A stretch of DNA of 58,273 bases from Chrysosporum bergii ANA360D (GTDB taxonomy: Bacteria; Cyanobacteriota; Cyanobacteriia; Cyanobacteriales; Nostocaceae). The notes beneath the pieces are model-generated. The model worked only from the letters and a program-made list of their open reading frames with translations, was not told where the DNA came from and searched no databases. The stretch is from positions 1 to 58,273 of the forward strand of contig NZ_JANQDH010000034.1 in the NCBI RefSeq assembly GCF_029891735.1, read 5' to 3'. Shown here piece after piece: positions 51,099-58,273 of the stretch. How positions within the stretch are numbered: the first letter of the stretch is position 1; the number at the start of each line of letters is the position of its first letter. A program made the position numbers and the translations under genes.

Positions 51099-51818
51099 AT
51101 GCAATCTCCATCTTCTTTTTCTGAGGCATCACGGCCTTTTTTGACTTGGCAACGCATTCTCGACTGGGCTCAAGAACACTACCGTTGCCGTACCTTTAGC
51201 AAAGATGAGCGCATTCCAGCCCGACCTGGACTGCTCTACTTGGTGCAAAGGGGAGCCATCCGCATGGTAGGAACCGCACAAGTTAGTGCCACCGCCAGTC
51301 AGCTAACTTCGCGACGAATTAACAGAACTCCAGAAGAGGCCTTCTTGGGTTTTGTCGGCGCGGGACAACCGTTTGAAATTGTTGCTCAGTCCCCATTCAC
51401 ACTTCAAGCATACGCTCACGTTGACCAAACTGCGGTGCTGTGGATGTACTGGCACGACCTGGACAACTGGCCTCACTTTCGGCGTGAAGTCATGGATGCC
51501 TTTAGGTATCAGCATCAGCGTAAGTTGCTGTGGCTGAGTGCCTTGGGACAACGGCGGACTATTGACCGACTCTTAGGATTCCTGACACTATTGATTGAGG
51601 AATATGGAGAACCGTCCATGAGCGAAACTGACCCGGACGTGATTCGTGGCTATTGTCTGCCCTTCCCCCTGACTCATGCCCAAATTGGTAGCGCTATCGG
51701 TTCAACTCGTGTAACTGTAACTCGCTTGATGGGCAAATTGCGTCAACGCGGCTTGATCCTGACCCAGGGCGATAATCTCATTTGTTTACCTGCGGAGTCC
51801 ATCAATCGAGTTGGCTAA
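51099..51818 (+). CDS. devH: CRP/FNR-family regulator, DevH
   Basis: 239 residues from ATG 51099 (an in-frame ATG upstream at 50991 would add 36 residues lacking family character). An N-terminal beta-roll sensor domain lacking an obvious cAMP site precedes the winged helix: PLTHAQIGSAIGSTRVTVTRLMGKLRQRG, a helix-turn-helix very like NtcA's. In Anabaena 7120, alr3952 (devH) is followed by convergent all3953 (pacR) and then genes leading to ndhF1 (alr3956); the same order here is my main reason for the name. DevH is required for the heterocyst glycolipid layer, so it could control the hgl island in this same window. Confidence 0.82.
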   Translation: MQSPSSFSEASRPFLTWQRILDWAQEHYRCRTFSKDERIPARPGLLYLVQRGAIRMVGTAQVSATASQLTSRRINRTPEEAFLGFVGAGQPFEIVAQSPFTLQAYAHVDQTAVLWMYWHDLDNWPHFRREVMDAFRYQHQRKLLWLSALGQRRTIDRLLGFLTLLIEEYGEPSMSETDPDVIRGYCLPFPLTHAQIGSAIGSTRVTVTRLMGKLRQRGLILTQGDNLICLPAESINRVG

Positions 51819-51994
51819 AACGCAATTCAAAGCTGATGAAAAAGTCCACAGAAAGTTAGAGTCAGCAACACCTACTTGCTGTTGGGTTTAACCAATCTGT
51901 TTGACCACCACAAACAGATTTAACTGAATTGGGTAATCTGTTGACTAAAAAATCTGAGTACTCAATTGGTTTGTTTCACAGCAATAAAAGCAGA

Positions 51995-52022
51995 AATCCC
52001 ACGGGCTTTTAGTCGTGGGATT
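51995..52022. repeat. 9-bp hairpin between devH and pacR
   Basis: AATCCCACG (51995-52003) and CGTGGGATT (52014-52022) pair perfectly around GGCTTTTAGT. It resembles the ends of IS200/IS605-type elements, or it may be the bidirectional stop for the convergent devH and pacR genes. No transposase or TnpB gene is adjacent. Confidence 0.5.
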
Positions 52023-52067
52023 AATGCCTAGGGGGGATTTTGCGGAAGTAATGCTAATAAGCAGATG

Positions 52068-53081
52068 TTAGCTGACTTCAGGAGAAGCAGTGGTATCTGT
52101 ATCTATTGTATTTACCACCAACTTTGTTTGTGACAATTTTAACAAATTTTCATCCCACCCAGAGCCAGCAAACAAGGGCAAAACCTCTCTAATGAAGGCT
52201 TCTGCTGCCTTAGAACGATAGCGATTAGGACTAACAATCATCCACAGCGTCCGCTTGACTACCAGACCTTCAATGGTGGGACATCGTAGTAAACCCATTT
52301 GTAATTCTTTAGTTATGGCTGAGGTGGAGACAAAGGCAGCACCCAGACCAGATTGCACAGCATTTTTGATGGCTTCTATGGAATTGAGTTCCATTTCTAA
52401 TTTAAAACGCTTGGTATCAATACCAGAGCGTGCTAGTACCTGGTCAATCATCTTGCGGATGGTTGATTGTGAGTCCAGAGCAATGAATTGTAATTTATAT
52501 AGGTCTTCTTTATCAATTTTCTCCAGTTGAGCTAGGGGATGGAATGTCGGTAGAATTAGGGCTAGTTCATCCTCTGCGTAAGGGATAACTTCCAAAGATT
52601 CTGCGAGTTCCGAGGGAACTTCACCGCCAATAATGGCCAGATCAACCTGTCCATTAGCTACACTCCAAGCAGTTCGCCGGGTAGAGTGGACGTGTAACTG
52701 CACAGCCACATCGGGATATTTTTGTCGGAACATACCGATCATTTGAGGTAACAGATAAGTGCCAGTGGTTTGAGAAGCGCCGACAATTAAAGTACCACCT
52801 TGGAGATTTTTTAAATCTTCCAAAGCCCGGCAGGTTTCCTGACAGAGGCTGAGAATTTTTTCACCGTAGCTTAAGAGTAGATACCCAGCTTCAGTTAATT
52901 CTGCCCGTCGCCCGGCACGGTCAAATAAAAACACATCTAACTGCCGTTCTAAAGTTTGGATTTGCAAACTCACAGCAGGTTGGGAGATGTAAAGACTATC
53001 CGCGGCTCGCCTGAAGCTCCCTTCTGCAATGATCGCTTTCAGGATACGTAACTGATCTAAAGTAAAGGGAACATCAAACAT
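52068..53081 (-). CDS. pacR: LysR-type regulator, PacR/RbcR-like
   Basis: 337 residues from ATG 53081 (GAGG site nine bases upstream; the GTG at 53096 is less likely). N-terminal winged helix: [36 protein letters not shown]. The effector domain follows: [20 protein letters not shown]. Cyanobacterial RbcR/PacR controls carbon-assimilation and photosynthesis genes, probably sensing a central metabolite. Position between devH and the NnrU-Trx-ndhF1 genes matches all3953 of Anabaena 7120. Confidence 0.88.
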   Translation of the reverse strand: MFDVPFTLDQLRILKAIIAEGSFRRAADSLYISQPAVSLQIQTLERQLDVFLFDRAGRRAELTEAGYLLLSYGEKILSLCQETCRALEDLKNLQGGTLIVGASQTTGTYLLPQMIGMFRQKYPDVAVQLHVHSTRRTAWSVANGQVDLAIIGGEVPSELAESLEVIPYAEDELALILPTFHPLAQLEKIDKEDLYKLQFIALDSQSTIRKMIDQVLARSGIDTKRFKLEMELNSIEAIKNAVQSGLGAAFVSTSAITKELQMGLLRCPTIEGLVVKRTLWMIVSPNRYRSKAAEAFIREVLPLFAGSGWDENLLKLSQTKLVVNTIDTDTTASPEVS

Positions 53082-53208
53082 AAGGCTCAACCTCACAAAT
53101 TTTTAAAGGAGCAGCTGGGGCAACAAATTATGTTTCTCAGCTTTTCACCGGGCTTGTTTTGCTGCATCTTCTCACCTCAATGTAAATTTTTGTTAAATTA
53201 CTTTAACC

Positions 53209-53931
53209 ATGTATACAATGCTAGATTCTTGGCTGACTCCCAGTCATTTTGTCATGTTCGGGTTACAATTAGTGTTTGCCATCGCCCATAGTGGGGGAGC
53301 GGCACTACGTCCTTGGGCGGAAAAACACCTAGGACCGAGGCTTTATCGTATTTGCTTTGCATTAGTTAGTTTACCCCTAGCTGTGGTCTTAATTATTTAC
53401 TTTTTCAACCATCGCTATGATGGCTGGCAAGTTTGGCAAGTCCAAGGGATACCAGGGGTAAAGGCAGTAGTTTGGGTGTTATCAGCAGTTTCTTTTGTAT
53501 TTTTGTATCCTGCTACTTTTAATTTACTGGAAATTGCCGCCATTCAAAAACCCCAAGTCCACTTGTTCGAGACGGGAATTATTCGTGTTACTCGCCATCC
53601 TCAGATGGTAGGACAAGTAATATGGTGTTTTGCCCACACTCTGTGGCTGGGAACTAGCTTTACCCTGGTTACCTCTTTGGGGTTAATATTACATCACTTG
53701 TTTGGAGTCTGGCATGGCGATCGCCGCCTTGCTGCTCGTTATGGTGAGGCGTTTGTTATTGTCAAACAGAGAACATCAATTATTCCTTTCCAAGCAATTA
53801 TTGATGGTCGTCAATTTTTCCAATGGCAGGAATTTCTCCGCCCTGCTTATTTAGGTGTAGTAGTTTTTATAGTTCTGTTTTGGTGGGCGCATCCCCTGTT
53901 AATTGTAGCGACTAATAGGATAGCATGGTAG
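53209..53931 (+). CDS. NnrU-family membrane protein
   Basis: 240 residues with five or six hydrophobic helices and the family motifs FAIAHSGGAALRPW and IIRVTRHPQMVGQVIW. NnrU proteins include the plant and cyanobacterial 15-cis-zeta-carotene isomerase (Z-ISO), a haem membrane enzyme, so a carotenoid role is possible; denitrification is not. ATG 53209 or ATG 53218 could be the start. Divergent from pacR, 127 bases apart. Confidence 0.8.
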   Translation: MYTMLDSWLTPSHFVMFGLQLVFAIAHSGGAALRPWAEKHLGPRLYRICFALVSLPLAVVLIIYFFNHRYDGWQVWQVQGIPGVKAVVWVLSAVSFVFLYPATFNLLEIAAIQKPQVHLFETGIIRVTRHPQMVGQVIWCFAHTLWLGTSFTLVTSLGLILHHLFGVWHGDRRLAARYGEAFVIVKQRTSIIPFQAIIDGRQFFQWQEFLRPAYLGVVVFIVLFWWAHPLLIVATNRIAW

Positions 53932-54264
53932 TTTGAGATGATCCCTGTTATCGAAAAAAAATATAAGTTAGCAAAAATTTGTGCTGATCAACTGCTACCA
54001 AATCAAGGTAGGATAAATTTACATAGGTTGTCAGTAGGGGTGCGCTTAGTCAGTTAGATATTTGGTTTGGGTGTTCTACCAGTCAAATCCTTGTGCTAGG
54101 GAGATGATGATACAGTAATTTAATTTCCTTAGCTACAGCATCAAAATCAACCCTCAAATACATAATCATGCTTTAGCTCAAGCTGATGAGTGGAAATCAC
54201 TGGCTTGGCAAGTTCTGCTACTGACAACCAGTTTAATAAAAAAACATTAAAATCTAGAGGCATC
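53932..54264. other. Gap between NnrU gene and thioredoxin gene
   Basis: About 330 AT-rich bases. I see no gene, tRNA or clear repeat. The frame leading into the thioredoxin gene is open from GTG 54190, but that extension has no thioredoxin-like sequence. Confidence 0.4.
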
Positions 54265-54666
54265 ATGGTGTTGTCGGTTAGTGAGCGGACATTTACTCAA
54301 GAAGTTTTACAATCTTCTATTCCTGTTCTAGTTAATTTTGAAGCCCCCTGGTGTGGCTTGTGTCGGATTATTCACCCCCTACTATTACAATTTAATGCTC
54401 AATATGGGGATAAAATTAAATTAGTAGGGGTGAACGCGGATAATAATTTTAAACTGGCTAACACCTACCGACTCAAGTCACTGCCGACTTTACTGTTGGT
54501 TGAAAATGGCATGGTTCGCCATCGCTTAGAAAGTTTCCGCAGTAAAGAAGATTTACGTCTAGCTTTAGAAGCAATTAAACTCACTTACAACACCAATTCT
54601 AAAACGTACAATCATCTGACCAAAACAATGGCATTAGAAGCTCGTCTTTCTGGGACGGCTTTTTAG
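54265..54666 (+). CDS. Thioredoxin-like protein with CGLC motif
   Basis: 133 residues from ATG 54265 (AGAGG site 5 bases upstream). Thioredoxin fold with VLVNFEAPWCGLCRIIHPLL: the active site is CGLC where typical thioredoxins have CGPC. The cis-Pro is in SLPTLLLVENG. The 25-residue tail (SKTYNHLTKTMALEARLSG) is not typical. A plausible redox partner for the NDH-1 or photosynthetic apparatus given that ndhF1 follows, but that is inference. Confidence 0.8.
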   Translation: MVLSVSERTFTQEVLQSSIPVLVNFEAPWCGLCRIIHPLLLQFNAQYGDKIKLVGVNADNNFKLANTYRLKSLPTLLLVENGMVRHRLESFRSKEDLRLALEAIKLTYNTNSKTYNHLTKTMALEARLSGTAF

Positions 54667-54716
54667 TGTGTTATAATGCAGGAGCAGTGGGCATGGGGCA
54701 TCGGTAGGGTACAGAA

Positions 54717-54746
54717 TCCCCGATCCTTTGGGACGGGGAGTGTTAA
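54717..54746. repeat. IS200/IS605-type hairpin remnant upstream of ndhF
   Basis: TCCCCG-A-TCC pairs with GGA-CGGGGA (54717-54739), followed by GTGTTAA. The same GGGGAGTGTYAA ending is seen at 47804-47815. It is 48 bases before the ndhF start and could lie in its leader. Confidence 0.55.
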
Positions 54747-54794
54747 TAATAGATACGCTAACTTAGTCAAGGATTCTCAAATTAAGGGTCAGTG

Positions 54795-56846
54795 ATGGAA
54801 GTAATCTATGAATATGCCTGGCTAATTCCGGTATTTCCCCTTGTAGGAGCAATGCTGGTTGGTCTGGGGTTAATTTCTTTAAATCAGGTGACCAACCGCC
54901 TGCGACAACTCAACGCTGTAGTGATCATCTCCTTGATGGGCGCAGCTATGGGTTTGTCTTTGGCCTTGCTGTGGAGCCAAATTCAAGGACACGCGCCTTA
55001 TCTCCGCACTCTGGAATGGGCAGCAGCAGGCAATTTCCATTTGAGTATGGGCTACACTATCGACCACTTAACAGCTGTGATGCTGGTAATTGTCACTACA
55101 GTAGCTTTATTGGTCATGGTATACACCGATGGCTATATGGCCCATGACCCTGGATACGTGAGGTTTTACGCCTATCTCAGTTTATTTGGTTCCTCTATGT
55201 TGGGTTTAGTGGTTAGTCCCAACCTGGTGCAAATCTACATATTCTGGGAACTGGTGGGGATGTGTTCTTACTTGCTGGTGGGCTTTTGGTACGATCGCAA
55301 AGCAGCAGCAGATGCTTGTCAAAAGGCATTTGTGACTAACCGGGTGGGGGACTTTGGTCTACTGCTGGGCATCCTGGGACTATTCTGGGCTACGGGTAGT
55401 TTTGATTTTGGGGTGATAGGCGATCGCCTTTCCCAACTCATAGAAACAGGTTCTATCAGCAACTTGTTAGCCATTCTGTTGGCGATTTTAGTGTTTTTAG
55501 GTCCAGTGGCTAAATCCGCCCAATTTCCTCTCCACGTCTGGCTACCAGATGCCATGGAAGGACCTACTCCCATTTCTGCTTTAATCCATGCTGCCACTAT
55601 GGTAGCAGCAGGTGTGTTCCTCATTGCCAGGATGTACCCGGTTTTTGAGCACGTCCCAGCTGCTATGAATGTCATTGCCTTTACGGGGGCATTTACAGCG
55701 TTTTTAGGGGCGAGCATTGCCATTACCCAAAATGACATCAAAAAGGGTCTAGCCTACTCCACCATCTCCCAATTAGGTTACATGGTGATGGCTATGGGAT
55801 TAGGCTCATACAGTGCGGGGCTGTTCCACCTCATGACCCATGCTTACTTCAAGGCCATGTTATTCTTGGGTTCTGGTTCGGTAATTCACGGCATGGAAGG
55901 AGTGGTTGGTCATGACCCTGCCTTAGCGCAGGATATGCGATTAATGGGAGGAATGCGAAAGTATATGCCCATCACAGCCATTACCTTCCTAGTTGGTTGT
56001 TTGGCAATTTCCGGTATTCCGCCTTTTGCTGGTTTTTGGTCAAAAGATGAAATTCTCGGCAGCGCTTTTGAAGTTAGCCCACTACTATGGTTGATTGGTT
56101 GGGTAACTGCGGGCATTACAGCTTTCTATATGTTTAGAATGTACTTCATGACATTTGAAGGACAATTCCGGGGTAATGACCAGAAAATTAAGGATCAACT
56201 CCAAAAAGGCGCAACATCTTCACCAGCGCCTAATTTTGGTCCAGGAGCAATGAAACAAGGAGAATTGGCAGCACATGGTGGTCATCATAGCCATACCCCC
56301 CATGAATCTCCTTGGACAATGACTTTGCCTTTGTTGGTGTTGGCCATACCTTCAATTGCCATTGGTTTGGTAGGTACACCCTATGCTAACTACTTCGAGG
56401 AGTTTATTTTTCCCCCTAGCGAAACCCTCACCGAAGTTTTAGAAAAAGCTGCACAGTTCAACCCCACAGAGTTCTACATTATGGCCGGGGCTTCCGTGGG
56501 TATTTCCTTAATTGGTATTACCCTAGCCTCTTTGATGTATTTGTGGCGTAAAATTAACCCCGCGGCCATCGCCTCTCAAATTCAACCTGTCTACGAGCTA
56601 TCTCTGAACAAGTGGTACTTTGATGACATTTACCATCGTGTATTTGTTCTCGGCTTACGTCGCCTAGCAAGACAAGTTATGGAAGTTGACTTCCGGGTGG
56701 TAGATGGTGCTGTTAACCTGACAGGCTTGTTCACCCTCGTCAGTGGTGAAGGTTTGAAATACCTAGAAAATGGTCGCGCTCAATTCTACGCCTTAATTAT
56801 CTTTGGGGCTGTTTTGGGCTTGGTGATTGTTTTTGGTGTCACCTAA
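54795..56846 (+). CDS. ndhF: NAD(P)H-quinone oxidoreductase subunit 5
   Basis: 683 residues from ATG 54795 (the GTG at 54792 is adjacent). About 15-16 transmembrane helices. Proton-pumping antiporter-like core: FWELVGMCSYLLVGFWYDR, KAFVTNRVGDFGLLL, LHVWLPDAMEGPTPISALIHAATMVAAG and GLAYSTISQLGYMV. The C-terminal lateral-helix region (after about 540) is present, so this is the full-length NdhF1-type subunit used in NDH-1L (respiration and cyclic flow). Neighbours match alr3956 context. Confidence 0.96.
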   Translation: MEVIYEYAWLIPVFPLVGAMLVGLGLISLNQVTNRLRQLNAVVIISLMGAAMGLSLALLWSQIQGHAPYLRTLEWAAAGNFHLSMGYTIDHLTAVMLVIVTTVALLVMVYTDGYMAHDPGYVRFYAYLSLFGSSMLGLVVSPNLVQIYIFWELVGMCSYLLVGFWYDRKAAADACQKAFVTNRVGDFGLLLGILGLFWATGSFDFGVIGDRLSQLIETGSISNLLAILLAILVFLGPVAKSAQFPLHVWLPDAMEGPTPISALIHAATMVAAGVFLIARMYPVFEHVPAAMNVIAFTGAFTAFLGASIAITQNDIKKGLAYSTISQLGYMVMAMGLGSYSAGLFHLMTHAYFKAMLFLGSGSVIHGMEGVVGHDPALAQDMRLMGGMRKYMPITAITFLVGCLAISGIPPFAGFWSKDEILGSAFEVSPLLWLIGWVTAGITAFYMFRMYFMTFEGQFRGNDQKIKDQLQKGATSSPAPNFGPGAMKQGELAAHGGHHSHTPHESPWTMTLPLLVLAIPSIAIGLVGTPYANYFEEFIFPPSETLTEVLEKAAQFNPTEFYIMAGASVGISLIGITLASLMYLWRKINPAAIASQIQPVYELSLNKWYFDDIYHRVFVLGLRRLARQVMEVDFRVVDGAVNLTGLFTLVSGEGLKYLENGRAQFYALIIFGAVLGLVIVFGVT

Positions 56847-57047
56847 TTTTTACAGGGGTGGACGTTTGTCTGCCCCTATCTGATCTCCAACAGTTTATAC
56901 AAGTTCCCTGTTCTAAACTTTGTAGGTGTTGGTTGAGTGATAATGTTCTCTGGTTTAAAGTGTAACTATATGAGTTTTAACTATGGACTAGTATAAATAG
57001 CAGTATATAATAAATCTAGAGAACCAAATTAAACCATTTTATCCCCC

Positions 57048-57674
57048 ATGACTTACACTCCCGATGATGTTTGGCGCTTGTTAGGTGAGTTGATTGCTGC
57101 TCAAAAAGAAACAGAGCGCATTCTTAAAGAGCAATCCCAAGAAACAGAGCGGCGTTTCCAAGAAACCGATCACCGTTTCCAAGAAACAGAGCGCATCCTT
57201 AAAGAGCAATCCCAGAAAACAGACCGGCAAATTCAGCGAGTTAGTCAGGACATAGGTAAACTAGGTAATCGTCTGGGGGAGTTTGTGGAATGGCAAGTGC
57301 GCCCTGCTGCGGTACAGTTATTTCAACAGCGAGGTATTGATGTTCATGAACTCCAAGCAGGTGTATCTGTTAAACGCAACGGCGAAGGTTTGGAAATTGA
57401 CTTATTAGTAATTAATGATACAGAGGCAGTATTAATAGAAGTTAAGAGTAAATTAACTCAACCGGATGTGGATAAACATTTAGAGCGGTTAGATAAGTTT
57501 AAGCGTCTTATGCCTCGATATCAAGATGTCCGGGCGATGGCAGCAGTAGCCGCTATGGTAGTACCAGATGAAGTGAGGGATTATGCTTATAGTCAGGGTT
57601 TATTTGTCTTAGCTCAGTCCGGTGATAACCTGGTAATTTTAAATCAACCCAATTTTCACCCTAGAACTTGGTAG
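57048..57674 (+). CDS. DUF3782-like PD-(D/E)XK nuclease-fold protein
   Basis: 208 residues. The N-terminal 75 residues are a coiled coil built of repeated ETERxxQE-type heptads (ERILKEQSQETERRFQETD, then a second ERILKEQSQ block), encoded by partly duplicated DNA. The C-terminal part has LEIDLLVINDTEAVLIEVKSKL, the (E)xD...ExK arrangement of the restriction-endonuclease fold. Cyanobacteria carry many such proteins; none I know has an assigned role. It is alone on the plus strand. Confidence 0.75.
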   Translation: MTYTPDDVWRLLGELIAAQKETERILKEQSQETERRFQETDHRFQETERILKEQSQKTDRQIQRVSQDIGKLGNRLGEFVEWQVRPAAVQLFQQRGIDVHELQAGVSVKRNGEGLEIDLLVINDTEAVLIEVKSKLTQPDVDKHLERLDKFKRLMPRYQDVRAMAAVAAMVVPDEVRDYAYSQGLFVLAQSGDNLVILNQPNFHPRTW

Positions 57675-57791
57675 ACTCTCCTTTTTTCATAGGTGGGTAG
57701 TGGTACATAGTAAAAATTACGCCTTGCTGATTGGAAATATAAATTTATTTGTCTCACGCAGAGGCGCTCCAGTCGCGGAGGGAACTGAAAG

Positions 57792-58124
57792 CTAAACTTC
57801 TAAAGTTTTGAGCAATTCCTTAGTTATATACTCAACTACAGCTATAGGAACAGCATTACCAAAGTGTTTTCTGGCAATATCATCTCTTTCATGATATTCA
57901 AAGTTGGTAGGAAACCCTTGTAACTTACAGGCGTGTTTTGCAGTAATTGGTATATATTTTTTCTTTTTATATATTCTTTCTAAAAAAAGATTTTTATACT
58001 CTTCCGGATGACTAGCATAAATTGATACTGTTGCTATATAGTCTTTAGCGCCAGTGGCAGTTAAAGTTGGCACAATATCAGCAGTAGGTAAAATAATGCG
58101 GTAAATATCATTAATACCTGTCAT
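57792..58124 (-). pseudogene. C-terminal fragment of a DNA cytosine-5 methyltransferase
   Basis: About 110 residues covering the last motifs of a C5-methylase: PTADIVPTLTATGAKDYIAT (motif VIII-like region), ITAKHACKLQGFPTNFEY (motif IX) and ARKHFGNAVPIAVVEYI (motif X). The catalytic PC and ENV motifs are absent because the frame runs upstream into an IS-like end (58134 onward), where it meets a stop codon within about ten codons of the ATG. It cannot methylate on its own. Either a relic of a restriction-modification system or the C-terminal half of a gene split by the insertion. Confidence 0.8.
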
Positions 58125-58133
58125 ATTTTTAGA

Positions 58134-58273
58134 CAGGACTTACGCAACTGGCACAGGCGATCGCTATATTATAGTATTTGTGTACTGAAATAAGTGACAC
58201 AACTAGCACAAATAGTGGGCGGGCTTCGCGGTAGCAAAGCGACAAATTGAATCAAACCAAACACATAGAAATA
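58134..58273 (+). mobile_element. IS/MITE end (inverted copy of the left-end element)
   Basis: Starts CAGGACTTACGCAACTGGCA and continues for about 80 bases as an inverted, imperfect match to 344-265. Beyond about 58213 the two diverge. On the left-end arrangement a transposase would start roughly 247 bases in, beyond the window edge, so its presence cannot be tested. It truncates the methyltransferase fragment. Confidence 0.55.

Noticed and set aside
53209-53931. NnrU protein as a denitrification factor
   Set aside because: No denitrification genes nearby; the family also includes carotenoid isomerases, which fit a cyanobacterium better.

Overview
The window looks like chromosome from a filamentous, heterocyst-forming cyanobacterium (order Nostocales). 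The evidence is a heterocyst-glycolipid (hgl/hgd) gene island, a devH-pacR-NnrU-thioredoxin-ndhF1 block, a chlL-DUF5331-chlN operon, oxygenic photosynthesis genes (psaE, psb28, ndhO, ndhF1), an AT-leaning composition and many GCGATCGC (HIP1) octamers. Gene identities rest on motif recognition and remembered gene order in Anabaena sp. PCC 7120; no search could be run.

Layout. Positions 1-344 hold the 5' end of an insertion sequence. 512-8108 (minus strand) is the glycosylation and export half of the hgl island: an HglT-like GT4, a multi-membrane GT2, a secreted DUF2141 protein, a second GT2, and hgdA (epimerase), hgdC and hgdB (DevC/DevB-like). A 1-kb divergent regulatory region with an NtcA-type box leads into the plus-strand polyketide/PUFA-synthase-like half (9.1-23.2 kb): hglE (KS-AT-ACP-ACP), a frame-shifted KR N-terminal piece, KR-DH (hglD-like), a 1826-residue KS-CLF-AT-PfaD/ER fusion (hglC-like) and an ACP-thioester reductase (hglB/hetM). 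Together they would build a long-chain hydroxylated fatty alcohol, release it reductively, glycosylate it and export it to the heterocyst envelope.

23.4-31.9 kb is core metabolism and photosynthesis: chlN, DUF5331 and chlL (dark protochlorophyllide reductase), a Trp-rich protein, ndhO, mutM, psaE, a fibrillin, DUF3134, mraY and psb28. 32.2-42.8 kb is an accessory glycosylation block: three very large multi-domain glycosyltransferases, two of them SPINDLY/OGT-like with TPRs, next to a type IV pilin and a methyltransferase. 43.0-49.8 kb holds the NTRC fusion, polA, a PEP-CTERM protein and a HAD hydrolase. 49.9-56.8 kb is the DALR-protein/devH/pacR/NnrU/thioredoxin/ndhF1 block. The right end has a DUF3782-like nuclease-fold protein and a C5-methyltransferase fragment cut by a second, inverted copy of the sequence found at the left end.

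Most unusual points: (i) the hglE-type synthase is split by a shift at a nine-A tract, followed by a 300-bp repeat-filled gap between the two halves of the ketoreductase; (ii) three independent in-frame minisatellites and a near-identical ACP duplication within hglE; (iii) one-polypeptide KS-CLF-AT-ER; (iv) a pilin-linked set of giant glycosyltransferases; (v) inverted copies of one IS/MITE end bounding the window.
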